In this document: in pieces, positions 26,065-34,700 of the stretch
Layout: every line of letters begins with the position of its first letter
Position numbering within the stretch: the stretch's first letter is position 1
NCBI RefSeq assembly: GCF_018141105.1
Contig: NZ_CP054839.1
Span: forward strand, 6,017,411 to 6,081,410
Reading direction: 5' to 3'
DNA length: 64,000 nucleotides
Source of the DNA: Saccharopolyspora erythraea
Lineage (GTDB): Bacteria; Actinomycetota; Actinomycetes; Mycobacteriales; Pseudonocardiaceae
Program-made: the position numbers and the translations under genes
The notes under the pieces: model-generated
Seen by the model: only the letters and a program-made list of their open reading frames with translations
What the model was told of the DNA's origin: nothing
Database searches by the model: none

Positions 26065-26481
26065 ATGACTACGGCACGGGAGATCATGTCCAGCGGTGCG
26101 GAGTGTGTTCGGACGGACCAGACCGCGGCGGATGCCGCGCGGCTCATGGCCGAGCTCGGGGTCGGCGGTCTTCCGATCTGCGGACCCGATGACAAGATCA
26201 AAGGTGTCGTGACCGACCGTGACCTGATCGTCAAGGTGGTGGCCCAGGGCCGGGACGTCGGCACGTTCCCGGCCGGGGACCTGAACCAGGCCGAAGCGGT
26301 CACCGTCGGCGCCGACGATCCCGCCGAAGAGGTCCTGGCCACCATGGGCCGCCACAAGGTCCGGCGGCTGCCCGTCATCGACGGTCAACAGCTCGTCGGC
26401 ATGATCAGCCTGTCCGACGTCGCCCGATCGCTGCCACACACCGAGGTAGGGGAACTGGTCGACGCCCTGTCCACCGACTGA
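26065..26481 (+). CDS. tandem CBS-domain protein
   Basis: A 138-residue protein composed of a CBS pair: TAREIMSSGAECVRTDQTAA, LGVGGLPICGPDDKIKGVVTDRDL for CBS1 and GRHKVRRLPVIDGQQLVGMISL for CBS2. Such Bateman modules bind adenine nucleotides; stand-alone forms are common stress or hypoxia-response genes in actinobacteria. ATG 26065 has AAGGAAGG about 9 nt upstream. A strong hairpin follows the stop. Confidence 0.88.
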   Translation: MTTAREIMSSGAECVRTDQTAADAARLMAELGVGGLPICGPDDKIKGVVTDRDLIVKVVAQGRDVGTFPAGDLNQAEAVTVGADDPAEEVLATMGRHKVRRLPVIDGQQLVGMISLSDVARSLPHTEVGELVDALSTD

Positions 26482-26491
26482 GGCCGCGGAA

Positions 26492-26527
26492 CGAAGCGGG
26501 AGGCCGCAGTGCGCGGCCACCGCTTCG
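26492..26527. terminator. two-storey terminator hairpin
   Basis: Outer stem CGAAGCGG/CCGCTTCG (26492-26499, 26520-26527) and inner stem GGCCGC/GCGGCC (26502-26507, 26513-26518). It lies 11 bp after the CBS gene stop and before the convergent P450 stop. Confidence 0.6.
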
Positions 26528-26620
26528 CCCGCGCGCCAGCCACAACGATCTCCGGGCCTCGCAGGTCGTCAGCCACATGCTCGGCACGCAGTTCGGTTGG
26601 ATCGCTTTCCACAAGGGACC

Positions 26621-27907
26621 TCACCGGCGATTGACGTCACCGGCCGAGGGCGGTGCCGCTCCAGCATCGTCCTGGAGCGGCACCGCGGCGACCGGGGGAA
26701 AGCGCACGGGAAGTGCGGTGAGACCGCGGTAGAACGGACCGGGCCGCCACGAGAGCCGGTCGGTAGGACATGCGAGTCGCATCTCCGGTAGCCGGTCGAG
26801 CAGCTTCTCGATGGCCGCCGAGGCGATGATGCGGGCGGGCCGCTGGGCAGGGCATCCGTGCGGGCCCGCGCCGAAAGCCAGGTGGGCTCGGTTGCCGACC
26901 CGGTGCGTGGAGGTTCGGGCCGGATCCCTGTTGGCAGCGGCGAGACTGATCACCACCGGCTCATCCTGCGGCAGGTGAACGCCGTCGAGGTGGACCTCCC
27001 GCGTGGGATAGGCGATCGAGTGGTTGGCGATCGGCGGGTCCGCCCAGAGCACCTCGTCGAGTGCGTCCTCGACGGGGAGGGATCCGCCGGAGAGGTCACC
27101 GGCGAACCGCTCGTCGGACAGCAGGAGGCGCAGCGCGTTGGAGATCAGGTGCTGCTGTGCTTCGGCACTGATGCCCATGAGGATGACGAGCTGGTGGACC
27201 ACCTCGTCATCGCTGAGCTGCGCGGAGTGAGCCATGAGCCTGGATGTGACGTCTCTGCCGGGGCGTCCGCGTTTGGAGTGCACGAGGCGCCGAAGGCACT
27301 CGTCGAGGTCAGCGCCGGCTTCTGCAGCCGCGCCGGCATCGGCTGCGTCGGCGATGTGCGCCATGTCGGCGAGCAAGCGCTTCCCGAGATCGGGCGGGCA
27401 GCCGAAGAGCCAGGTGAGGACCCGCAGCGTCAAAGTCCCCGCGTACTGGGGCAGGAGATCGGCCTCACCGGCCGAGCCGAACTCGTTGATCAACGCATCG
27501 GCGCTGCGCTCCACGTGTTCGCGCACCGCGTTGGGATTGACGTGGCTCAGGCAGTCGGTGACGGCCCGTCGCAGGCGGGCGTGCCGGTCGCCGTCGCTGA
27601 ACTGGCAGTTCGGCCGGTAGCCCATCATCGGGAGCACAGGGCTGTCGGCCGGGACTCCTGCCTGCCAGCGGCGGGGATCCTTCGAGAACGTGGTCGGGTC
27701 GCGCAGCACCTCCAGCGCCATGTCGTAGCTGACGACCAGCGTGGCGGGCACGCCGGGGCCGAGTTCGACCGGTGCCGCGGGACCTTCCTCCCGCAGCTGG
27801 TCATAGGTGCGGGAGGGGTCCTCCGCGAACTCAGGCCCGTGCAGCGGTGTGCGCCGGGCGGGACAACGCCGGGCTCGGGCTTCGCCAGTTGCGTGCTGGG
27901 AGGTCAC
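26621..27907 (-). CDS. cvnE: conservon cytochrome P450 (CvnE, CYP157-like, K-helix arginine missing)
   Basis: A 428-residue P450, last gene of the conservon. The haem loop is HLAFGAGPHGCPA with Cys352. The I-helix reads LVILMGISAEAQQ, without the usual acid-alcohol pair, and the K-helix ExxR is EVLW (285-288): the arginine is replaced by Trp. Loss of ExxR is the hallmark of the CYP157 family found in conservons. The GTG at 27907 overlaps the GTPase stop (GTGA), and GTG gives the normal P450 length; the longer open frame to 28198 only overlaps the GTPase. Normal oxygenase chemistry is doubtful, and a sensing or electron-transfer role with the GTPase is plausible. Confidence 0.9.
   Translation of the reverse strand: MTSQHATGEARARRCPARRTPLHGPEFAEDPSRTYDQLREEGPAAPVELGPGVPATLVVSYDMALEVLRDPTTFSKDPRRWQAGVPADSPVLPMMGYRPNCQFSDGDRHARLRRAVTDCLSHVNPNAVREHVERSADALINEFGSAGEADLLPQYAGTLTLRVLTWLFGCPPDLGKRLLADMAHIADAADAGAAAEAGADLDECLRRLVHSKRGRPGRDVTSRLMAHSAQLSDDEVVHQLVILMGISAEAQQHLISNALRLLLSDERFAGDLSGGSLPVEDALDEVLWADPPIANHSIAYPTREVHLDGVHLPQDEPVVISLAAANRDPARTSTHRVGNRAHLAFGAGPHGCPAQRPARIIASAAIEKLLDRLPEMRLACPTDRLSWRPGPFYRGLTALPVRFPPVAAVPLQDDAGAAPPSAGDVNRR
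26650..26686 (-). terminator. 15-bp perfect hairpin inside the P450 C-terminal tail
   Basis: GCGGTGCCGCTCCAG (26650-26664) and its complement (26672-26686) with a 7-nt loop, within codons for the non-conserved tail about 12-22 codons before the P450 stop. Could serve as an intragenic terminator or mRNA 3'-end stabiliser. Confidence 0.45.
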
Positions 27908-28500
27908 ACGGGCTCCTGATGGGTAGCGAGCAGGTATTCCACGAAAGCGATCAGCGCACGGGTCGACGATCTCTGATCGCGAGCGTCGCAGGTGGTCAAG
28001 GGCGTCGCCGGCAGAAGATCCAGTGCCTCCCGCAGTTCGGCCTTGGCGAACTCCGGGGCGCCGTCGAACTCGTTGACCGCGACCGCATACGCCAGCTCGC
28101 GTTCTTCCAGGAGGTCCATGACGTCGAAGGACTGCTCCAGCCGGCGCGTGTCGACGAGCACCAGGGCACCGAGCGCGCCATGGGCGATGTCGTCCCACAG
28201 CGGTGTGAAGCGCTGCTGTCCCGGGACGCCGAAGAGGTAGAGGACGAGGTGGTCGGCGAGGGTGACGCGGCCGAAGTCCATCGCCACGGTCGTGCTGCGT
28301 TTGCCCCGCACCTCGGCCAGGTCGTCGATCCCGTCGCCGGCCTGCGTCATGATCTCCTCGGTGTGCAGCGGCCGGATCTCCGACAACGTCGTGACGAAGG
28401 TGCTCTTGCCAACGGCGAATGAGCCGACGACCAGGAGCTTGACCGTCCTGCGCACGCTCGTGGGCAGGTGGACGTCCTCAGAGGCGCGTGCGAAGTCCAT
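27904..28500 (-). CDS. cvnD: conservon Ras-like GTPase (CvnD)
   Basis: A 198-residue small GTPase of the bacterial Mgl/Cvn type. P-loop GSFAVGKS at 26-33; G3 reads VPGQQRF in place of DTPGQ; G4 is the NEFD stretch (NKxD variant). ATG 28500 follows AGGAGG by 8 nt and overlaps the DUF742 gene by 23 nt. In S. coelicolor conservons CvnD forms a membrane complex with CvnA-C, analogous to eukaryotic G-protein coupling; here all five parts are present and coupled. Confidence 0.92.
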   Translation of the reverse strand: MDFARASEDVHLPTSVRRTVKLLVVGSFAVGKSTFVTTLSEIRPLHTEEIMTQAGDGIDDLAEVRGKRSTTVAMDFGRVTLADHLVLYLFGVPGQQRFTPLWDDIAHGALGALVLVDTRRLEQSFDVMDLLEERELAYAVAVNEFDGAPEFAKAELREALDLLPATPLTTCDARDQRSSTRALIAFVEYLLATHQEPV

Positions 28501-28831
28501 CGAGCACCTCCTGGAGCAGATGCACGTCGGGCCCCTGCGCATCCGGTCTGGGTGCCTGGATGGCCAGCTGGCCGCTTTCGACGAGGTCCGAGAGGAGGAC
28601 TTTCGCCACGCTCAGCGGAAGCCGCAGGTGCCCGGCCACCTCGGCCACTGACAACGCCCCATGCTGGCAGAGCTCGAGCACACGACGTTGCTCCGGCGTG
28701 GCACCGCTGAGCGAGCGACCCGTGCCGACGACCAACGTGACCGGATCCAGGGCGGTGCCGGTCGGGTGGGCGCGTCCGGCGGTGATCACGTGCGGCCGCA
28801 CCAGTCCCTCGCCCCGCCGACTTGAAGTCAC
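28478..28831 (-). CDS. cvnC: conservon DUF742 protein (CvnC)
   Basis: A 117-residue DUF742 protein: SRRGEGLVRPHVITAGRAHP, LSVAEVAGHLRLPLSVAKVLL (winged-helix-like), and the tail LLQEVLDGLRTRL. The GTG at 28831 overlaps the CvnB stop (GTGA). It links the roadblock protein to the GTPase in this complex. Confidence 0.9.
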   Translation of the reverse strand: MTSSRRGEGLVRPHVITAGRAHPTGTALDPVTLVVGTGRSLSGATPEQRRVLELCQHGALSVAEVAGHLRLPLSVAKVLLSDLVESGQLAIQAPRPDAQGPDVHLLQEVLDGLRTRL

Positions 28832-29241
28832 GGCTGACCGCCCGCGCCCTTTCGTGCTGGGCTCGCCAGGTACGTGCCGAGACGCTGGACCAATTCCTGG
28901 ATGCGGAAGGAGACCGCCTCCACATCGACCTGCTCCGTGGTGGACACGGCGACATATGCGCCGTCGCCTGCCGCGGCGAGGAAGATGTAGCCTCCGTCGA
29001 ACTCGCTGACGGTCTGGCGCCACGAGCTCGGCGCGTCGCCGCAGAACGCCGCGGTGTTGCGCGCCAAGGACTGCAGGCCGGACATGCCCGCGGCATGCCG
29101 CTCGGCATCGTCCCTGCTGATGCCCTGCGAGTGGGCGGTGAGCAACCCGTCGGCCGACAGCAGGACCGCGTGCAACGTGCCGGGCAACCTCATCGCGTCG
29201 TCGAGCATCCAGCCCAGGTTGTTGTTGCCGGAATCGTTCAT
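28828..29241 (-). CDS. cvnB: conservon roadblock/LC7 protein (CvnB)
   Basis: A 137-residue roadblock/LC7 protein, the likely GTPase-activating or scaffolding partner of CvnD: NNLGWMLDDAMRLPGTLHAV, LLSADGLLTAHSQGISRDDA, then SEFDGGYIFLAAAGDGAYV. ATG 29241 overlaps the CvnA stop (ATGA) at 29238. Confidence 0.92.
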   Translation of the reverse strand: MNDSGNNNLGWMLDDAMRLPGTLHAVLLSADGLLTAHSQGISRDDAERHAAGMSGLQSLARNTAAFCGDAPSSWRQTVSEFDGGYIFLAAAGDGAYVAVSTTEQVDVEAVSFRIQELVQRLGTYLASPARKGAGGQP

Positions 29242-30503
29242 TCCTGTCGATTTCCCTCGTTGTCAGACGGTGTGGTGTTCCGGCCGGAGAGGGTGCCGCG
29301 CTGCCATGCTCCCAGTCCGGTCGAGGCGGGTCCGGCAGAGCGAGCGGGAGGCTCGTGCGCCGTGCTGGACGGCTCGGGCGCCCTCTGGCGGCGACGCCGC
29401 TTCGGGAGCCCGCCGGCCGTTGATCGCTGGGCAGGCAGGTCGCCCACGCTGGAACCTTGCGGGTCGGCTTCGGAGATCTGCGGGTCGGGCTCTGGTGCCG
29501 CGACGGAGGTGAGGAGCTCGTTGGGGAGGAAGACCACGGCACGTACACCCCCGTAGGGAGAGACCGTGTCGACCGAGACGCTGAAGCCGTAGCGAGCAGC
29601 AAGCACGCCGATGACGGCGAAGCCGACCTGCGGGGGGTCGCCGAGCGCGGTGATGTCCACCGACCGGCGTCCTCCGGACAGCACGGTCGTCGCACGTTCC
29701 CGCGCCTCGGTGTCCATGCCGATTCCGGCGTCGTCGACGACGACGGCGATGCCGTTGTGGGCCGGGTGGAAGTTGACCTCGACGGTCGTCGTCGGTGGCG
29801 AGTAGCGCGCGGCGTTGTCGAGCAGTTCCGCGAGGGTGAGGACCACCGGCTCGACCGACCAGCTGGTGACTGCGACGTCGGACTGCGCGTGCAGCCGCAC
29901 ACGCAGGTAGTGCCGGATTCGAGAGGTCGCGCCGCGCACGGCGTCGGTGAGCGTGGCCGCCGAACGCTGCTGCCCGGCCCACGAACCGCACAGCACCGCG
30001 ATGGCCTGCGCCCGCCGGCTGAGCTGGGAGTTCGCGTGGTCGATCTCCAGCAGACCCTCGAGCACGGTGGGATCGTCGTGCTCGTCCTGCATGGTGCTGA
30101 TCGCGAGCTGCTGCTCCTTGGCCAGGCCTTGGACCGTCTTCATCACCGCCTTCAGCGCGGCCTGTGCCGACTTGTCCGCGCGGGCGAGCGCCTTGTCCGC
30201 CGACTCGGCGAACATGACCGTCACCTGCTCGAGCTCGTGCGCGTAGTCGGTGCCCCGCAGCTCCGGGTGCAGCAAGCCCGGTACCTGCGCGGGCCGGTGG
30301 TACACGGGATCGGTGAGCGCGGGCAGACGGGTCGTGACCAGATGCGCGGCCTCGTCCTCCCGTTCCCGCAGACCGCGTTCGAGCACCGCGCCGCGGCGAC
30401 GGAGCCGTGCCGTGATCCGCCGCTGGCGCAGCCACATCGCGCCGAGGGCGACGACGCCCCCGGAAAGGCACCAGGGTGCCACAGCTGAGATGAGTGGTTC
30501 CAT
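29238..30503 (-). CDS. cvnA: conservon sensor histidine-kinase-like protein (CvnA)
   Basis: A 421-residue membrane sensor. One N-terminal transmembrane segment (about 3-25, LISAVAPWCLSGGVVALGAMWL), a coiled cytoplasmic stretch, then a HATPase domain with N-box ELLDNAARYSPP, G1 VDDAGIGMD and VGFAVIGVLAARYG. It lacks a standard H-box, as conservon kinases do. The C-terminal 100 residues are disordered and Pro/Arg-rich. ATG 30503 follows GAGG; the open frame extends further but without signal. Start of the five-gene cvn operon; the IS630 insertion lies 47 bp upstream and may have replaced its promoter. Confidence 0.88.
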   Translation of the reverse strand: MEPLISAVAPWCLSGGVVALGAMWLRQRRITARLRRRGAVLERGLREREDEAAHLVTTRLPALTDPVYHRPAQVPGLLHPELRGTDYAHELEQVTVMFAESADKALARADKSAQAALKAVMKTVQGLAKEQQLAISTMQDEHDDPTVLEGLLEIDHANSQLSRRAQAIAVLCGSWAGQQRSAATLTDAVRGATSRIRHYLRVRLHAQSDVAVTSWSVEPVVLTLAELLDNAARYSPPTTTVEVNFHPAHNGIAVVVDDAGIGMDTEARERATTVLSGGRRSVDITALGDPPQVGFAVIGVLAARYGFSVSVDTVSPYGGVRAVVFLPNELLTSVAAPEPDPQISEADPQGSSVGDLPAQRSTAGGLPKRRRRQRAPEPSSTAHEPPARSAGPASTGLGAWQRGTLSGRNTTPSDNEGNRQE

Positions 30504-30569
30504 CAGATCCTCGTGGACATGAGCCGCGTGCAATCCTGACTCGCGTCTACAGAGTTTGAATGGTCAGGA

Positions 30570-31175
30570 TTATGGTGGCTCTGGGTCGAGGGTGAGGCCG
30601 GTTTGGGCGAGGAAGCCGGTCAGCAGGTCGGGTCGGTACTGGATGCGTTTGAGGCGGTTGCGCACGATGGCGGCGAGGTGGTCCACGCTGGCGGCGGCGA
30701 GGTTGCCCAGGCTGCGCTTGACGTGGGACCACACGCCCTCGGTCGGGTTGAGATCGGGGGCGTAGGCCGGGAGTGGGATGACGTGCAGCCAGTCTCGATT
30801 CGTGATCAGCTTGCGCATCGCGGCACTGATGTGGGTGTTGAGGTTGTCCCAGACCAGCACGATCGGGGCCTTCAAGTACTGGTGGGCGGCGTCGAGCAGG
30901 GCGGCGTAGTCGGTCTCGGCGAAGCTGCGGCGTTCGCCCTTGCGGGGGCGGTGGATCTTGATCCGGTACAACAGGCGTGTGCGCTGGCCGGGTCGCACGC
31001 AGAACAGCCCGGCGACCGAGATGCGGCCAGATCCCTTACCCGACACCGGAATGACCGGGGTGTGTCCGCGTAGCGCCCAAGTCCGTGCCTTCGGCGGCCG
31101 TAGCGTATGGCCTGCCTCGTCCTCGAAGCAGATCCACGCCCCACGCTCGGCCGCTAGTCTTTTGCCTGCTGCCAC
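30570..31175 (-). CDS. IS630 transposase, DDE domain (orfB frame)
   Basis: Catalytic half of the transposase. The first Asp is in ICFEDEAG, the second in VWDNLNTH, and the Glu in LNPTEGVW, the DDE triad of IS630. The frame overlaps orfA by 22 nt and has no ribosome site of its own, so it is most likely reached by -1 slippage at an AAAA stretch (about 31160) to make a full-length protein of about 360 residues. Confidence 0.88.
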   Translation of the reverse strand: MAAGKRLAAERGAWICFEDEAGHTLRPPKARTWALRGHTPVIPVSGKGSGRISVAGLFCVRPGQRTRLLYRIKIHRPRKGERRSFAETDYAALLDAAHQYLKAPIVLVWDNLNTHISAAMRKLITNRDWLHVIPLPAYAPDLNPTEGVWSHVKRSLGNLAAASVDHLAAIVRNRLKRIQYRPDLLTGFLAQTGLTLDPEPP

Positions 31176-31663
31176 ACCTCCTCACGCCATGTGGCGATCT
31201 TGTCTTCGTCGCGTTCGATCGGCCGGTGCGCGGGCATCTGCGGGCTGAATCCCATGCGGTGCAACAACAACGAGACTCCACGCAGGGTGTAGCGGACACC
31301 AAAGAGCCGGGCGATCAGCTCCGCCATCCTGGCTAGGGTCCATCGCTGGTCCTCGGTGTAGCCGTGCGCAGCCGGACCTTCCCGCAGCACCGCAGCCAAC
31401 TGGTCCAACTGCTCTGGCGCGAGCCGGCATTCAGTACCCGACGGGCCATTGGAGACCAGCCCTGCCTCGCCGCCAGAGCGCCACCGCCGCCGCCACACGT
31501 ACACGGCGTTGTGTGACACCCGTAATCGCCTGGCGATCTCCGGCACCGGCACGTCCCGGGCGAACAACTCCGCCGCCTGCAACCGAACCGCTTCACGCCG
31601 GGCCCGACCCTCAGCCGTCAGCCCACCACCATCGGGATAACGCACCCGAACCAGATACAGCAT
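31154..31663 (-). CDS. IS630 transposase, N-terminal HTH domain (orfA frame)
   Basis: DNA-binding half of the transposase: VPEIARRLRVSHNAVYVWRR is the first HTH, and LAPEQLDQLAAVLREGPAAH with FGVRYTLRGVSLLLHRMG form the winged second part. ATG 31663 is used; TTG 31675 is upstream. The frame stops at 31154, just after the AAAA slippage site shared with orfB. Confidence 0.85.
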   Translation of the reverse strand: MLYLVRVRYPDGGGLTAEGRARREAVRLQAAELFARDVPVPEIARRLRVSHNAVYVWRRRWRSGGEAGLVSNGPSGTECRLAPEQLDQLAAVLREGPAAHGYTEDQRWTLARMAELIARLFGVRYTLRGVSLLLHRMGFSPQMPAHRPIERDEDKIATWREEVWQQAKD

Positions 31664-31711
31664 CCGACCAGCCAATGTCAGCCCGACACGCCGTGATCAA
31701 ATCCTGAAAGT

Positions 31712-34700
31712 TCAACCTCTGTAGCTGGGGTTCGGGACGGGCAGCGAACCGCGTTCCACAACGGTGCGCAGTTCGTGCGGGGCGAGCGGCGGTGACAGCA
31801 GGCCGCCCTGGTAGGCGTCGACGCCGAGTTCGCCCAGTACCCGGAACTGCGCTTCGGTCTCGACTCCTTGGGCGACGCAGCTCCGCCCGGTGGCGTGGGC
31901 TACGGTCACGATCGCCTGCGTCACCGCACGGCTGGAGACGTCGGTGCTCACGGCGGCGACGAGGCTGCTGTCGATCTTGACGATCCGAGCCGGGAGATCC
32001 TTGAGACGGGCCGGCGACGAGTAGCCGCCGCCGAAGTCGTCGACGGCGAACCGCACGCCGCTCTCGGCCAGCCTGGCGAGGGCGCTGCGCGCCGGTGACT
32101 GCAAGTCCAGCAGCGATGTTTCCGCAACCTCCAGGACGACGCGGTGGTCGCTGATGGACGATCCGTCGATGATCGCGGCGACGTTCTCGACGAACTCCGG
32201 TCGGTCGGGTGCGAGGCCGAAGAGATCGACGGCGATTCCTGCCGCGCAGTCCCCTTGCTCACGCCAGCTGCCGGCTTCGCGCAACGCGGTGCTCAGAACC
32301 CAGCTGTCGAGGTCTCGCAGGAGGTCGCCTTGCTCGGCCGCCGGAAGGAACACCTCGGGCGTGAGCAGACCTCGGTCGGGGTGGTGCCATCGAACGAGCG
32401 CTTCAACGGCGACGAGAGTCCCGTCCCGCTTGAGAATCGGCTCGTAGTGCAAGCCCAGGCGGTCGCCGTGGAGGGCGTCGCGGAACTCCCGCTCCAGCCG
32501 CAGTTGCCGGTCGGCGGAGGTCACCCGGCCCGGCCCCGCCAGCGACACCCGTCCGGGACCACGGCGCTTGGCTTGCAACATCGCGGCGTCGACGACTCTG
32601 AGGAGGTCGTCGGCGCTGGTGGCGGACCGGGTCGGCACCGCAGCACCCACCGAGGCCGACACGCGGACCAGCTGACCGTGCAGCGGCATGGACGTGCGCA
32701 TCAGCGACGAGACGATGCTCGCGAGGGATTCGATCCCACCGACACCGCCAACATCGGCGCAGGTGATCAGGAACTCGTCGCCGGACAGCTTGGCCGGCGT
32801 GCACGACAGCGGAAGCTCGGCCTCCAGACGTCTCGCCAACGCGACCAGCAGGTCATCGCCGGCGTCGTGGCCCAACGAGTCGTTGACCCGCTTGAAGTTG
32901 TCGACGTCGCAGAGCGCCACCCCGACGCTTTCCGGGTCGGCTTTGCCGAGCAGGTCGTTGAGCTGTTCCTTCGCGGTGGCGCGGTTGGGCAGGCCGGTCA
33001 GGTGATCGTGAGTGGCCCGGTGGCGGAGGTCTTCCGCCAACTGATGCCACCGGGTGACGTCCTGGAACGCCACCACCCAGAACTGCGAACCATCGTCCTG
33101 GACCGACAGCGCGCTGTGCAGTTCGCAATGCAGCGGTCGTCCGTCGGATCGGACCAGCATCCGTTGCGAAACCGCCTGTTCGCGCGCGCCGGCAACTGGT
33201 CTTCGGGAGGCCCCGAGCGCGTCCTGCGGGTGAGCGAGGTCCCATGTGGACATGCCGCGCAGCTGATCCAGCTCGTAGCCGAGCAGTGCGCACAACGAAG
33301 CGTTGGCGTGCACGAGCCGCTCTGCCTCGTCGAAGACCCCGGTCGCCACCGGACCGACGGCCAGGAGCTCGGCAGGCCGCTGCCCTGGCCGTGCAGCGAC
33401 GCCGTCACCGGAAGAGTCTCCGGCCTCATCGGATGGCTGTCGATCGGCCTCTGCTCCCCCGCCGTCGGACGGCAGGTTGCCGTCCTCGTTCCTGCCGCGC
33501 AGGATCTCGATCTGCTCCGTGCCAGGCCGGGACAAGACCCAGCTGTCTCCGCGCAGGTTCTTCACGAAGCGTTTCAACGGCGCGAGGCGGCGTGACGCCT
33601 CGGCATAGCTGCGGATGGCCGGTGAACACACCAGCGTGGCCAACGAGACGGTGACGGGCATGCCGCCGGCCTCGTGCGGCGTGTCGAAGACCTTCCTCGC
33701 CAAGGTGCGCAGATCCTCGAGTTGGCCGACGGCCAGGAAATCATCGCGACCGGGGTGGGCGATCCGGACCGAAGGCAGCTGCGCCGCGGCATCGCCGAGG
33801 ACCCGGCCGATGCCGCGGATCAGCTCGTCGCCCGCCGCGAAGCCGAATTTCTCGTTGACCGTCTGGAAATCGTCGACGTCCAACCAGCTCAGCGTGAACT
33901 CGCCACCGCGGTCGATGCGGCGAGCGACTTCGCGCGCGAGGCTGTCACTTCCCGGCAGCCGCGTCAGCGGATTCAGCGAGGCCGCTTCCTCGACGTTGAA
34001 CTCGGCCATGCCGCGGATCAGGGCTTCCGCCGGAACGATCCCCAGGCAGCGGCCGGCCTCGTCGACGACGACCGCATCGCCGTCGAGACGTTCGTGGCCT
34101 GAGCGCGTGAGGAGGTCCAGCGCTTCCAGCGCCGTGGTCGAGGTCGTCACCGAACGGGGCTCATCGGCGAGCCGCGCTGCGGGTTTCCTGACGTGCAGGG
34201 CATGTCCGTAGGGGCCCGCGACCCCCAGCAGGAACCGGTTGCGCGTGATGGTCTGCTGTGGACGGCCGTCTGCGTCGACCAGCACGACGCAGGTGATCTC
34301 AGGACCGTCGGTGAAGGTCTGACGGACCTCGTCAGTACTGACATCGATGGGCAACATCGTCGCCGGTGTGATGTAGTCGGTCACCAAAGGCCCGGCGGCG
34401 GAGCGCGTTTCGATCACGGGCACAGCCGGATCGCCGGTGTCGACCCAGGTGGACGACGTCCACGAGTTCTCCGGTGGTCGCCAGGTGGTGGGCGCCAGCA
34501 GATTGCCCTGACCCAGGGCGATACCGTGATGCCGCAGAAGCGCCAGGTGCTCCTGTCTGTCGACACCCTGCACCACCACTCTGGTGCTGGTGGCCTCGCA
34601 GACCTGGCGGACGGAGTCCAGGACGGTCAGCCGGTGGAGTCGCTCCGGAAGGAGCTGCACCAGACGGCGGTCCAGTTTCACCACATCCGGACGCAGGTCC

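Larger units (their letters stand above)
30550..31721 (-). mobile_element. IS630-family insertion sequence, 1172 bp
   Basis: Bounded by imperfect 22-bp terminal inverted repeats: the left end starts CAGAGTTTGAA and the right end, read inward, CAGAGGTTGAA; 18 of 22 positions agree, ending TCAGGATT. Both ends are flanked by TA (30548-30549 and 31722-31723), the duplicated target of IS630/Tc1-mariner elements. It carries the two transposase frames below and lies in the stop codon of the upstream c-di-GMP gene. Confidence 0.92.
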
